Shown here: one piece after another, positions 14,615 through 24,383 of the stretch
Layout: every line of letters begins with the position of its first letter
How positions within the stretch are numbered: position 1 is the first letter of the stretch
Origin: SZAS-103 sp964640525
GTDB taxonomy: Bacteria > Pseudomonadota > Gammaproteobacteria > Xanthomonadales > Xanthomonadaceae
Direction of reading: 5' to 3'
Length of the DNA: 33,133 nt
Assembly: GCA_964640525.1 (NCBI GenBank)
Contig: CAZXGS010000037.1
Location: 1 to 33,133 of the forward strand
The notes under the pieces: generated by a model
Databases searched by the model: none
Seen by the model: only the letters and a program-made list of their open reading frames with translations
Told to the model about the DNA's origin: nothing
Translations under genes and position numbers: made by a program

Positions 14615-17338
14615 ATGACCCAGCACAGCGGCGCCCACGACGTTTCCGGTCCCGACATCGACCCGGTCGAGACCGGCGAGTGGGTGGACTCGATCCAGGC
14701 CGTCATCCGCGCCGACGGCGAGCAGCGCGCCCAGTTCCTGCTCGACCGGCTGGCCGACGAAGCGCGCCGCGCCGGTGCGCAGATCCCGATCACCCCGACC
14801 ACCGCCTACATCAACACCATCCCGCCGCATCTGGAGGCCAAGTCGCCCGGCGATGCCAACATGGAATGGCGGATCCGCTGCCTGATCCGCTGGAACGCGA
14901 TGGCGATGGTGGTGCGCGCCAACCGCAAGCCCGGCAGTCTCGGCGGCCACATCGCCAGCTTTGCCTCCTCGGCCACCCTTTACGACGTCGGCTTCAATCA
15001 CTTCTGGCGCGCGCCCTCGGCCGAGCATCCGGGCGACCTGATCTGCTACCAGGGCCACTCCAGCCCCGGCGTGTACGCGCGCTCGTTCCTGGAAGGCCGG
15101 CTGAGCACCGAGCAGCTCGACCACCTGCGCATCGAAACCACGCCCGGCTTCAAGGGTCTGCCGTCCTATCCGCACCCGTGGCTGATGCCCGACTACTGGC
15201 AGGTGCCTACCGTGTCGATGGGGCTGGGCCCGATCCAGGCGATCTATCAGGCGCAGTTCCTGAAATATCTGGAAGCGCGCGGGCTGATCGAGAAGTCCGA
15301 CCGCAAGGTCTGGTGCTTCCTCGGCGACGGCGAGTGCGACGAGCCCGAGTCGCTGGGCGCGATCTCGGTGGCCGGGCGTGAGGGCCTGGACAACCTGATC
15401 TTCGTCATCAACTGCAACCTGCAGCGGCTGGACGGCCCGGTGCGCGGCAACGGCAAGATCATCCAGGAGCTGGAAGGCGTGTTCCGCGGCGCCGGCTGGA
15501 ACGTGCTCAAGGTGATCTGGGGCAGCTACTGGGATCCGCTGATCGCGCAGGACGACAAGGGCGTGCTGCGCAAGCTGTTCATGGAGACCCTGGACGGCGA
15601 GTACCAAGCCTGCAAGGCGTTCGGCGGCAAGTACACCCGCGAGCAATTCTTCGGCAAGTACCCGGAGACCGCGGCGATGGTGCAGAACATGTCCGACGAC
15701 GACGTCTGGCGCCTCAATCGCGGCGGCCACGACCCGCACAAGGTCTACGCCGCCTACCACGCGGCGGTGAACACCAAGGGCATGCCGACGGTGATCCTGG
15801 CCAAGACGGTCAAGGGCTACGGCATGGGCGCGGCCGGCGAGTCGATGAACATCGCCCATCAGGCCAAGAAAATGCAGCACGATGCGGTCAAGCTGTTCCG
15901 CGACCGCTTCCAGATCCCGTTGAGCGATGCCCAGTTGGAAGGCGATGCAATCGAGTCCGTGCCCTATTACCACCCCGGCAAGGACTCGCCCGAGGTGCAG
16001 TACATGCTCGAGCGCCGGCGCGCGCTCGGCGGCTTCCTGCCGCACCGGCGCGAGAAGGCCGCGCTGTCGCTGCCGACCCCGCCGCTGTCCGCCTTCGAGG
16101 CGATCACCAAGGGCACCGGCGAGCGCGAGGTCTCCACCACGATGGCGCTGGTGCGCGGCATGAACCTGCTGCTGCGCGACAAGGACATCGCCCCGCATGT
16201 GGTGCCGATCGTGGTGGATGAGGCGCGCACCTTCGGTATGGAGGGCATGTTCCGGCAGATCGGCATCTATGCGCCGGGCGGCCAGAAGTACCGCCCGCAG
16301 GACGCCGACCAGTTGCTCTACTACCGCGAGGCCGCCGACGGCCAGGTGTTGCAGGAAGGCATCAGCGAGGCCGGCGGCGCCTCGGCGTGGATCGCCGCGG
16401 GCACCAGCTATTCGGTCTCCGACCGGCCGATGCTGCCGTTCTACATTTTTTATTCCTGCTTCGGCTTCCGCCGGATCGGCGACCTGATCTGGGCGGCCGG
16501 CGATCAGCGCACCCGCGGCTTCCTGATCGGCGCCACCGCCGGCCGCAGCTTCGCCGGCGAGGGCCTGCAGCACGCCGACGGCGATTCCATGCTGGTGGCC
16601 GGCACCGTGCCCAACTGCATGGTCTATGACCCGACGTGGTCGTATGAGGTGGCGGTGATCCTGCGCGATGGCATCCATCGCATGCTCGATGAGCAACGCG
16701 ACGTGTTCTATTACCTGACCGCGATGAACGAGAACTACGCCCACCCGGACATGCCGGCCGGTTGCGAGGAGGGCATCGTCAAGGGCATGTACCTGTTCCG
16801 CGCGGCGGAAAAGACCAAGGGCAAGTCACGGGCGCCGCGGGTGCAACTGCTGTCCTGCGGCGTGGTGCTGCGCGAGGCGCTCAAGGCCGCCGACCTGCTG
16901 GAGAAGGAGTTCGGCGTCGCCGCCGACGTGTGGTCGTGCCCGAGCTTCGTCGAGGTCGCGCGCGATGGCGAGGCGTGCGAGCGCTGGAACCGCCTGCACC
17001 CCGACCCCAAGCAGCAACGCACGTCGTGGATCGCGCAGTGCCTGGAGGGCCACGACGGCCCGGTGATCGCATCGAGCGACTACGTGCGCGCCTTCGCCGA
17101 CCAGGTCCGCGCCCACGTCCCGCACGGCCGCCGCTTCACCGTGCTGGGCACCGACGGCTACGGCCGCAGCGACAGCCGCGTCAACCTGCTCAACTTCTTC
17201 GAGGTCGATGCGCGCTGGATCGCCCACGCGGCGATCGCCGCGCTGGCCGCCGACGGCAAGATGACCAGCGCCGATGTGGCCCGCGCGATCAAGCTGTTCA
17301 AGCTCGATCCGGGCAAGGCGTTCCCGCTGGGGGCGTGA
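14615..17338 (+). CDS. aceE: Pyruvate dehydrogenase E1 component (homodimeric)
   Basis: The 907-residue thiamine-diphosphate-dependent E1 of the pyruvate dehydrogenase complex. It decarboxylates pyruvate and passes the acetyl group to the lipoyl arm of E2. Its length is close to the E. coli enzyme (887). The opening DPVETGEWVDSIQAVI, KPGSLGGHIASFASSATLYDVGFNHF (106-130), and the thiamine site GDGECDEPES (237-246) with N266/N268 are all clear. GGAGG precedes the ATG by seven bases. Unlike enteric bacteria, aceF and lpd do not follow; the next genes are an ABC exporter pair, so E2 and E3 must be encoded elsewhere. A probable terminator hairpin stands just after the stop. Confidence 0.97.
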   Translation: MTQHSGAHDVSGPDIDPVETGEWVDSIQAVIRADGEQRAQFLLDRLADEARRAGAQIPITPTTAYINTIPPHLEAKSPGDANMEWRIRCLIRWNAMAMVVRANRKPGSLGGHIASFASSATLYDVGFNHFWRAPSAEHPGDLICYQGHSSPGVYARSFLEGRLSTEQLDHLRIETTPGFKGLPSYPHPWLMPDYWQVPTVSMGLGPIQAIYQAQFLKYLEARGLIEKSDRKVWCFLGDGECDEPESLGAISVAGREGLDNLIFVINCNLQRLDGPVRGNGKIIQELEGVFRGAGWNVLKVIWGSYWDPLIAQDDKGVLRKLFMETLDGEYQACKAFGGKYTREQFFGKYPETAAMVQNMSDDDVWRLNRGGHDPHKVYAAYHAAVNTKGMPTVILAKTVKGYGMGAAGESMNIAHQAKKMQHDAVKLFRDRFQIPLSDAQLEGDAIESVPYYHPGKDSPEVQYMLERRRALGGFLPHRREKAALSLPTPPLSAFEAITKGTGEREVSTTMALVRGMNLLLRDKDIAPHVVPIVVDEARTFGMEGMFRQIGIYAPGGQKYRPQDADQLLYYREAADGQVLQEGISEAGGASAWIAAGTSYSVSDRPMLPFYIFYSCFGFRRIGDLIWAAGDQRTRGFLIGATAGRSFAGEGLQHADGDSMLVAGTVPNCMVYDPTWSYEVAVILRDGIHRMLDEQRDVFYYLTAMNENYAHPDMPAGCEEGIVKGMYLFRAAEKTKGKSRAPRVQLLSCGVVLREALKAADLLEKEFGVAADVWSCPSFVEVARDGEACERWNRLHPDPKQQRTSWIAQCLEGHDGPVIASSDYVRAFADQVRAHVPHGRRFTVLGTDGYGRSDSRVNLLNFFEVDARWIAHAAIAALAADGKMTSADVARAIKLFKLDPGKAFPLGA

Positions 17339-17347
17339 GCAGACGGC

Positions 17348-17371
17348 GGGGCCGTTTTCTGGCCCCCCTTT
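17348..17371 (+). terminator. Probable rho-independent terminator of aceE
   Basis: GGGGCC (17348-17353) and GGCCCC (17361-17366) form a six-pair G/C stem with a seven-base loop, followed by CCTTT. It begins nine bases after the aceE stop. The T tract is only three bases, so termination may be weak. Confidence 0.45.
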
Positions 17372-17434
17372 GCGAGAGGGATTGGGGTGAGGGGCGGCCT
17401 GATCGGTTGTGCGATTGCATCACCACGCCCCCGA

Positions 17435-17568
17435 GGGAACATCTGAACACGTGGATTCCGTTCGTGGTGAGCCCTTCGGCAGGCTCAGGACAGGCCTGTC
17501 GAACCATGAACGGAATCAGCAACTTGCGGTAGCAAACCGGTAGGGCTTTCGGCTTGTTCTGACTTTCC
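17435..17568 (-). repeat. Inverted, partial third copy of the 12.4-13.1 kb repeat
   Basis: Read on the minus strand, this stretch matches duplicates A (about 12460-12620) and B (about 12887-13046): GGAAAGTC, GAACAAGCCG, CCCTAC, TTGCTACCGCAA, the palindromic element, then GTTCAGATGTTCCC. The element at 17454-17517 has arms GATTCCGTTCGTGGT and ACCATGAACGGAATC, one mismatch apart, and the inner palindrome GACAGGCCTGTC at 17489-17500. It ends 11 bases before the ABC ATPase ATG, so it forms most of the 17339-17578 gap and probably the 5' leader of that gene. Confidence 0.8.
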
Positions 17569-17578
17569 CAAGGACGCC

Positions 17579-18306
<728 letters not shown>

Positions 18307-18310
<4 letters not shown>

Positions 18311-20091
18311 ACGCCGCGCGCGGGATGCAGGGGCGGGGAGCGGTGCTGGCGACCTTCGCATGGCTGCAGGCGACCTCGCTGGTGAACATCGTGCGCGCGC
18401 GCCTGCGCCGCCTGCGCCAGCCCAAGTACCTGTTCGGCGCGCTGGTCGGCGGCGCCTACCTGTATTTTTTCCTGTTCCGCGGGGCGATGGGACCGCATGC
18501 CGCCCACGATGGCGTGCCGGTGCAGGTCGTGATGCCGCTGACGCTGACGGTGTTCGCGGATCTGGCTGCGCTGGGGTTGGCGCTCGGCGTGGCGCTGTAC
18601 TGGCTGCTCGCCAGCGCCCCGCCGAGCCTGGCCTTCAGCGAGGCGGAGATCGCCTTCCTGTTCCCCGCGCCGCTTTCGCGCACCACCCTGATCCACTACG
18701 GATTGCTGCGTCGGCAGGCGGGGATCGCGTTTTCGGCGCTGTTGCTTGGCCTGTTGCGCTGGCGCGGCGCGCTGCACGGCACCGGGCCGTGGCAATTCAT
18801 GATCGGCACCTGGGTGCTGATGTCGATGATCCAGTTGCACGGCTTGGGCATCGGCTTCACCCGCCAGCGACTGTTCGACCGCGGCCTGTCGCCGTTGGCC
18901 TGGCGCGGGCTGGTGGCCGGGCTGGTGCTGCTGGTCGTGGCCGCGTGCGCATGGTCGTTGCGCGGGCGCGTGCACTGGCCGACTCCAGGTGCGCCGATGG
19001 ATCAGGACGCGATGCAGCACTGGTTCGCGGGAATCGTTGGCTCCGCGCCGCTGCGCTGGCTACTGGCGCCGCTGCACTGGGTGGTGGATCCGTTGTTCGC
19101 CCACGACGGCCGCGCGCTCGCGCTGGCGCTGGGGCCGGCCATTGGCCTGCTGCTCGCCCATTATTTCTGGGTCGTGCGATCGCAAGTGACCTTCGAGGAT
19201 GCGGCCATCGCGCAGGCGCGGCGTCGCGCCGACAAGCTGGCGGCGATGCGCGCCGGACGGCTGCGCGAGCGCGCCCCCACCAGGCCGCGGCGCGAACCAT
19301 TCCGGTTGGCCGCGCGCGGGTTCCCGATGCTGGCGTTCCTGTGGAAAGGGTTGCTCGGGATGGGATCGTTCTTCCGCCTGCGCACCTGGGTGATCGCCTG
19401 CGTGGTGGTGATCGGCTTGAGCCAGTGGATGGCTGCCGACCCGGTGTGGCGACGGTTGCTCGTCATCATCGGTACTGCGGTGGCCATGAGTGGCGCCTGG
19501 CTCCTGCTGCTTGGCCCGATGATGTTCCAGCGCGGCCTGCGCCGAACGCTGGAACGGATGGACGTCCTCAAGGCCGCCCCGCTGCGCGGCTGGCAAATCG
19601 CGCTGGGCGAATTGCTTGCCCCGATTGCGTTGATGAGCTTTGCGGCCTGGCTGCTGTTGCTGATCGGTGCGGAGGCGATGGTGCATGCCGCGCACCCGTT
19701 GGCGCTGCCGTGGGTCCTGGCCGGCTCCATCGGCGCGGCCTTGCTGGCGCCGCCGCTGTCCGGGCTGATGCTGAGCGTGCCGTTCGCGGGCGTGGTGTAT
19801 TTCCCGGCGTGGTTCGGCGGCACCGAACAGGGCGGTCGTGGCCTCGAACAGATGGGCCAGCGGATGATCTTCATGGCCGGCTACGTGGTGATCCTGGCGG
19901 TTTGCCTGCTGCCGGCGGCCCTGCTCGCGGGCCTGGGCTTCCTGCTGGCCCACCTCTTCGGCGGCATGACGGTGGCATTGTCGGTGGCCGCGCTGATCGC
20001 CTGCGCGGCTCTGGTGTTCGAATTGGCGTGCGCGGTCGACCTGCTCGGACGCCGCATCGACCGCTTCGACCTGTCGCAGGAGTTGCGCTGA
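18307..20091 (+). CDS. ABC exporter permease, large membrane subunit
   Basis: A 594-residue integral membrane protein with about twelve hydrophobic segments in two groups, at roughly residues 45-270 and 355-585. A basic cytoplasmic stretch lies between them (AQARRRADKLAAMRAGRLRERAPTRP, described near residues 300-325). Its opening, RLRRLRQPKYLFGALVGGAYLYFF, and the segment SEAEIAFLFPAPLSRTTLI are typical of the putative ABC exporter family built as one long permease. The start at 18307 is fixed by the four-base overlap with the ATPase gene. No accessory membrane-fusion protein is encoded nearby. The substrate cannot be inferred. Confidence 0.85.
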
Positions 20092-20160
20092 GGGCGCGGG
20101 CAAGTTGCGATGCACGGGGCCGTTTGTCCGGGGGTGGCGCAGGGCGTGTGGATGGCGCGA

Positions 20161-20270
20161 ACGGCGTGGTTCGACAGGCCTGTCCTGAGCGCAGTCGAAG
20201 GGCTCACCACGAGCGGAATATCCAAAGGGCCCCGCACGAACGGAATATTCGACAGGCTGCTCACGAACGC
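20161..20270. repeat. Decayed dispersed palindromic repeat
   Basis: GTTCGACAGGCCTGTCCTGAGC, written here only by its core palindrome GACAGGCCTGTC (20173-20184), is followed by GTCGAAGGGCTCACCACGAG and CGGAAT. Two further fragments, CACGAACGGAAT and TTCGACAGGCTGCTCAC, follow. These are pieces of the element seen intact at 12511, 12938 and 17454, with degenerate outer arms. It fills the 206-base gap between the ABC permease and the convergent AI-2E gene, where nothing else is visible. Confidence 0.7.
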
Positions 20271-20297
20271 GGGTGGACAGCACTCATCCCGCCCGAC

Positions 20298-21398
20298 TCA
20301 TTCCAGCAGCCTGGCCCAACGCTCCATGCCGTCGATCCGCGACAGCGCGATCTTGACGCAGGCCAGCGACGGCACCGCAAGCAGCAGGCCGGCGATGCCC
20401 CACAGCCAGCCCAACGCCATCAACGCCAGGATCAGCACCAGCGGCGAGAGTGCCATCCGCCGGCCGAGCACGATCGGGGTCAGCAGTTGGCCCTCCAGCA
20501 CGTGCAGGATCAGGTAGGCCAACGCCGGCAACAGCGCCGGCATGACTGTCGGGAAGCGGGTGAAGCCCATCAGCAGCATGATGCCGATGCCGAGCATCGG
20601 CCCGATGTAGGGGGCGAAGTTCAGCAGGGCCATCAGCGTCCCCCACAGCAGGGCCTGTGGCAGCCCGATCCCGAGCAACAGCAGGACCAGCGCCAGCAGC
20701 GCGCCGACGCCGAAGTTGATCACGGTGATGGTGGCCACGTAGCGCGAGATCTCGTGCTCGATCGCCTGCACGATGGTGGCGGTGATGCGCTGGCGCCGAC
20801 TGCCCGGCAGCAGGCCGATCGCCCGCCGCAGCAGGTTCTGGCCGTAAACCATGAAGAAGTAGGTGAGCAGGATCACCGCCAGCACCGAGGCCATCCAGCG
20901 CGGGGTGGCGAGGAAGGCGCCCCACGGGTCGGAGTTGTCGGTGCGGATCACCCGCAGCGGCCGCGAGCTGCCGGAGGTGGCCGCCTGGGCGATCGACTGG
21001 GCGGCCGAGTTGGCCTCGCGCACCGGCCGCAGCAGCGTTCGCAGCTTGGGTTCGAGCTGGCGCAGTTGCGCCGGCGCCTGATGGATCCAGGCGCTGGCCG
21101 GCGCGGCCAGTTGATCGACCAGCACCACCGCGCCGGCCAATCCCACGCCCAGCACCAGCGCCCCGCCGAGGAAGCGCGGGACATGCAGCCTGCCGAGCAG
21201 GCGCAGCACGGGGTTGCCGATCAGGGCGAAAAAGGCCGCCAGCAGCAACGGGATCAGCACGTCGCTGGCGGCCCAGGCGGCGAAGATCACCGCCAGCGTG
21301 GCCAGCACCAGTTGGGCGCGGGTCGAGCGCGGGCGACGGGTGTCCGGTGCGGAGGCCGGTAGCGGCTCCGGCCCGGGATCCGGCGCGATGGCGGTCAC
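20298..21398 (-). CDS. AI-2E family transporter (PerM-like permease)
   Basis: A 366-residue membrane protein of the AI-2E exporter/PerM family with about eight membrane segments. Family signatures are visible: RAQLVLATLAVIFAAWAASD at the first helix, LLTYFFMVYGQNLLRR near the middle, NFAPYIGPMLGIGI, and EGQLLTPIVLGRRMALSPL near the C-terminus. The family includes quorum-signal exporters and ion antiporters, so the substrate is open. The frame continues upstream, but the GTG at 21398 is chosen because it overlaps the previous gene's stop as GTGA and the upstream residues overlap coding sequence. It is the last gene of a four-gene minus-strand operon. Confidence 0.9.
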   Translation of the reverse strand: MTAIAPDPGPEPLPASAPDTRRPRSTRAQLVLATLAVIFAAWAASDVLIPLLLAAFFALIGNPVLRLLGRLHVPRFLGGALVLGVGLAGAVVLVDQLAAPASAWIHQAPAQLRQLEPKLRTLLRPVREANSAAQSIAQAATSGSSRPLRVIRTDNSDPWGAFLATPRWMASVLAVILLTYFFMVYGQNLLRRAIGLLPGSRRQRITATIVQAIEHEISRYVATITVINFGVGALLALVLLLLGIGLPQALLWGTLMALLNFAPYIGPMLGIGIMLLMGFTRFPTVMPALLPALAYLILHVLEGQLLTPIVLGRRMALSPLVLILALMALGWLWGIAGLLLAVPSLACVKIALSRIDGMERWARLLE

Positions 21399-21742
21399 GG
21401 CCCGGTGCCGGCGCCCGACGTGGACGGCGTCGCCGCGCGATCTTCCTCGGCCCGCGCCAGCGCCGCACCTGCGGCCATCTCGCTGCGGATGTTGCTGGAC
21501 ATCACGTCCATCAGCAAATCGAGCAGGCGATGGCCAACCCGTGCGCCGGAGTCCTTGCGACCGGGCAGCGGCAGCCCGGCAAGAAATCCGGCCAGTGCCC
21601 CGGTCACCACCAGCCGCTGCGGGGTGGCGACGGTCGTGGTGACGCCCTGGAGGGCGCGCCAGGCGTCCTTGGCCGCCGCACGGCGGCGCGTGCATTCGGC
21701 CTGCGCGGCGCGCACGGCCTGGAGGTGGGTGTGCAGGCTCAT
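21395..21742 (-). CDS. Small protein of the YqjD/YqjE cluster (YqjK-like position)
   Basis: A 115-residue protein starting MSLHTHLQAVRAAQAECTRR. It has one weakly hydrophobic stretch (RLVVTGALAGFLAGLPLPG, about 43-61) and a low-complexity end. I do not recognise a domain. It occupies the place of the small third gene seen after yqjD and yqjE homologues in many proteobacteria, which is the only basis for calling it YqjK-like. Both ends overlap neighbours: ATGA with the YqjE-like gene and GTGA with the AI-2E gene, so it is almost certainly translated. Confidence 0.65.
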   Translation of the reverse strand: MSLHTHLQAVRAAQAECTRRRAAAKDAWRALQGVTTTVATPQRLVVTGALAGFLAGLPLPGRKDSGARVGHRLLDLLMDVMSSNIRSEMAAGAALARAEEDRAATPSTSGAGTGP

Positions 21743-22200
21743 CGCTGCATCCGGTCGGGGTTCGCGTCTGCCGTCGCGCCGGGTTCGGCGCCGGAAGTGT
21801 TTCGCTTTTCCAGCCACTGCGAGAGCTGCTGCCGCGAGGCCTCGAGATTGGCCAGCTTCAGCGCGCGCACGCCAAGCCAGAGCGCCCAGCCGCCGAGCGC
21901 GAGGCTGACCCCCATCGGCAGGCCAAGCGCCCAGCCCCAGGCCAGTCCGGCATGGTGGAGGGCCCAGACCAGCAGCGCGGTGAGCAGCGCCCAGCCGCAG
22001 GCGAACGCAATCGCCGCAGCCAACAACAACGCCGCACCCTGCACCAGCGCCGCTCGCGCAAGCGCGAAGTCGGCCGCGAGCAACGCCCGCAGTGCGCCCA
22101 GTTGGCCACCCCACGCACCGGCGAGCGTGCGCGCGGCCCGATAGACCGCGCGCGCCGATGCATCCAGCGGTGGTGGCGAGGTCGATTCGGACTCGCCCAC
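21739..22200 (-). CDS. YqjE-like / holin-superfamily membrane protein
   Basis: A 153-residue membrane protein with two or three closely spaced hydrophobic helices between about residues 52 and 110 (LVQGAALLLAAAIAFACGWA; WGWALGLPMGVSLALGGWAL). A soluble N-terminus with the family segment RTLAGAWGGQLGALRALLAADF precedes them. Proteins of this group are often labelled phage holin family, but next to a DUF883 gene they are the chromosomal YqjE type of inner-membrane protein with no lysis role. It starts three bases after the DUF883 stop and overlaps the next gene by ATGA. Confidence 0.8.
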   Translation of the reverse strand: MGESESTSPPPLDASARAVYRAARTLAGAWGGQLGALRALLAADFALARAALVQGAALLLAAAIAFACGWALLTALLVWALHHAGLAWGWALGLPMGVSLALGGWALWLGVRALKLANLEASRQQLSQWLEKRNTSGAEPGATADANPDRMQR

Positions 22201-22203
22201 GCG

Positions 22204-22695
22204 TCAGTTGCGGCGGGACAGGCGGGCGATCAGGTAACCGGCGGCGAAGGCGGCGCCGAACGAGGTCCACGGCCGGCTGCGGATCAGGTCCTCGGCCTGG
22301 GCGAACAGGTCCTTGCTCTGGTCGATCAGGGCTTCGAGCTTGTCGTCCATCTCCGCCTTGGCCTCGCGCGCGGCGTCCTTGCCCGAGCCGAACGCGTCGG
22401 CCACGCCGACGGTGAAGTGGTCGCGTGCCTGCCCCAGGCCGCCGGCGACATCGCTGCGCGCCTGGCTGACCCCGCTGGACAGGTGCTCCTTGGCCTGGCT
22501 GACGCCGCTGGACAGGTGTTCCCTGGCCTGCCCGAAGCCGTCGGACACGTGGCCCTTGGCCTGCCCCACGCCGCTGGCGAGGTGATCCTTGGCCTTGCCC
22601 AGGTGATCGGCGGCATTGCGCAGGTGCGAGGCCGGGCGCGCTGCGGGAACGGGCGCCTCGGAGGCGGGCGCGGTGGATTCGTCATCGATGGACAT
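22204..22695 (-). CDS. DUF883 (YqjD/ElaB-like) membrane-anchored protein with 11-residue repeats
   Basis: A 163-residue protein. Relatives (YqjD, ElaB) are inner-membrane, C-tail-anchored proteins that associate with ribosomes in stationary phase. Residues 38-103 form six consecutive 11-residue repeats of the pattern HLSSGVSQAKE. A helical stretch (AREAKAEMDDKLEALIDQSKDLFAQAEDLI) follows, and then the family's tail RPWTSFGAAFAAGYLIARLSRR, one membrane anchor with a basic end. The ATG at 22695 has AAGGAG nine bases before it; an in-frame ATG at 22740 lacks one. It heads the four-gene operon ending with the AI-2E permease. The repeat block is not typical of E. coli YqjD. Confidence 0.85.
   Translation of the reverse strand: MSIDDESTAPASEAPVPAARPASHLRNAADHLGKAKDHLASGVGQAKGHVSDGFGQAREHLSSGVSQAKEHLSSGVSQARSDVAGGLGQARDHFTVGVADAFGSGKDAAREAKAEMDDKLEALIDQSKDLFAQAEDLIRSRPWTSFGAAFAAGYLIARLSRRN
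22387..22584 (-). repeat. 33-bp coding minisatellite in the DUF883 gene
   Basis: Six in-frame units of 33 bp encode residues 38-103 of the DUF883 protein. Units three and four (HLSSGVSQAKE and HLSSGVSQARS) are nearly identical; units two and five diverge. The periodicity suggests a continuous amphipathic helix that can change length by slippage. Confidence 0.8.
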
Positions 22696-22770
22696 CGCGG
22701 ACTCCTTGGATTGGATACGGACGCGTGGAGCATACGCCACCGCGCGCCGGAGGGCGCCGGTGGCGCACGG

Positions 22771-24213
22771 TTACTGCAGCGCCAGCGTGCCGACCATCTG
22801 CCCGCGCACCAGCGTCAGTTGCAGGCGCGACGGCTTGCTGGCAAGCGTGGCCTGCAGGGCTGCCAGGTCGCGCACGTCGGCGCCGTTGACCTGCGCGATC
22901 AGATCGCCAGCCTGCAGGTTGTTGACGTAGGCGCGGCTGCCGGGCGCAACTTGCGCCACCACCACGCCGGTCATGCCCTTCTGCTTGAGGCTGTCGGGCA
23001 GGTCGTCGAGGGTGGCGCCCTGCAAGCGCGGGTCGAGCCTGGCGCCGGAGAGCTTGTCCGCCATCACCTTGAGCGAGGCCGACAGCGCCACGCTGCGGCC
23101 ATCGCGCAACACCTGCAGGCTGACCGGCTTGCCGACCGGTGCCAACCCTTCGGCATTGCGCAGCGCGCGGCTGTCGGCAACCGCTTCGCCGTTGACCGCG
23201 GTGATCACGTCGCCGACCTGGACGCCGGCGACCTGCGCCGCCGAGCCCGGGTACACCCGGCTGACCAGCGCGCCGCGGCTGGTGGACAAATGCAGGCCGC
23301 GGACGATGCGATCGTTCAGATCCTGCGCCTCCACGCCCAGCGAGCCGCGCACCACCTTGCCGGTGGTCAGCAGCTGTTCCATCACGCTGCGCGCGAGGTC
23401 GGAAGGGATGGCGAAGCCGATGCCCACGCTGCTGCCGGTGGGGCTGTAGATGGCGCGGTTGATGCCGACCAACTCGCCGCGCAGGTTGACCAGCGCGCCG
23501 CCGGAATTGCCCGGATTGATCGAGGCATCGGTCTGGATCAGGTTCTGGTAGCCCAGCCCCTGCAGCCCGCTGCGGCCGAGCGCGGAGACGATGCCCGAGG
23601 TCACGGTCTGGCCCAGCCCGAACGGGTTGCCCACCGCGACCACGAAATCGCCGACCTGCAACTGGTTGGAGTCGGCGATCTTGATCGCGGTCAGGTGGTC
23701 GGCGTGGATCCGCACCAGGGCGATGTCGGTGCCCGGATCGGCGCCGACCATCTGGCCCTCGACGGTGCGGCCGTCGGCCAGGGTGACGGTGATGCCGTCG
23801 GCGGCCTCGACCACGTGGTTGTTGGTGAGGATCAGGCCGCGCTGGGCATCCACCACCACGCCCGAGCCCAGCGCCTGCTCGATGCGTTCCTGCGGCACGT
23901 CGGGGATGCCGAAGAACTGGCGGAAGAACGGGTCGGACGCCAGCGGATTGCGCATCCGCACGATGTGCTTGCTCTGGATGCTGACCACCGCCGGGGTGAC
24001 CGAGTGCAGCATCGGCGCCAGCGAGGGCAGCGCCTGCCCGGCCACTTCCGGCGGCAGCGCCGCGCGCGCCGGCGAGGACACCGCCTCCAGCGGCATCGAG
24101 GCAACTTCGGCGATCCCCGGGGCTTGTCCGGAAGGCGCTTGCAGGTGGAGGGCGATCACGCCACCGAGGGTGGCGGCGAGCAACAGGGCGATGAAGGCGG
24201 GAATCGGGCGCAT
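22771..24213 (-). CDS. Do-family periplasmic serine protease (DegP/DegQ/MucD type)
   Basis: A 480-residue envelope protease and chaperone of the HtrA family. An N-terminal membrane or signal segment (PAFIALLLAATLGGVIALHL, 5-24) exports it. The catalytic triad is complete: H133 (TNNHVV), D163 (GTDIALV) and S237 (NPGNSGGALV). Two PDZ domains follow, at about 265-350 and 375-475, for substrate recognition. It should degrade or refold damaged envelope proteins and may feed the sigma-E stress pathway. Which of DegP, DegQ or MucD it matches cannot be settled by eye. It stands alone upstream of the YqjD-type operon on the same strand, separated by 75 bases. Confidence 0.94.
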   Translation of the reverse strand: MRPIPAFIALLLAATLGGVIALHLQAPSGQAPGIAEVASMPLEAVSSPARAALPPEVAGQALPSLAPMLHSVTPAVVSIQSKHIVRMRNPLASDPFFRQFFGIPDVPQERIEQALGSGVVVDAQRGLILTNNHVVEAADGITVTLADGRTVEGQMVGADPGTDIALVRIHADHLTAIKIADSNQLQVGDFVVAVGNPFGLGQTVTSGIVSALGRSGLQGLGYQNLIQTDASINPGNSGGALVNLRGELVGINRAIYSPTGSSVGIGFAIPSDLARSVMEQLLTTGKVVRGSLGVEAQDLNDRIVRGLHLSTSRGALVSRVYPGSAAQVAGVQVGDVITAVNGEAVADSRALRNAEGLAPVGKPVSLQVLRDGRSVALSASLKVMADKLSGARLDPRLQGATLDDLPDSLKQKGMTGVVVAQVAPGSRAYVNNLQAGDLIAQVNGADVRDLAALQATLASKPSRLQLTLVRGQMVGTLALQ

Positions 24214-24383
24214 GGGGTTTGGACGTCAGGCAACCGGCACAAGTTCCCAGTATGCGCGGGCTGGCTGAATTTCAACCGGCGGGCGGCTTGCCGGTCCGCG
24301 CGGGCGTCCTTGCGGGTGCGCAAATACCGGCGTAGCTTGGCGCTTGCGACAACCGGCCGATGCTTCCTCGACAGGAGAATGCC

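Noticed and set aside
14216..16744. 842-codon open frame on the minus strand
   Set aside because: It runs antisense through aceE and the start of the cyclase gene; the histidine-, arginine- and alanine-rich product is a typical shadow of a high-GC gene.
17348..17371. Strong intrinsic terminator
   Set aside because: The stem is good but the T tract has only three bases, so it is listed as probable rather than strong.
21739..22200. Prophage holin
   Set aside because: No endolysin or other phage gene is near; the DUF883 neighbour points to the chromosomal YqjE type.
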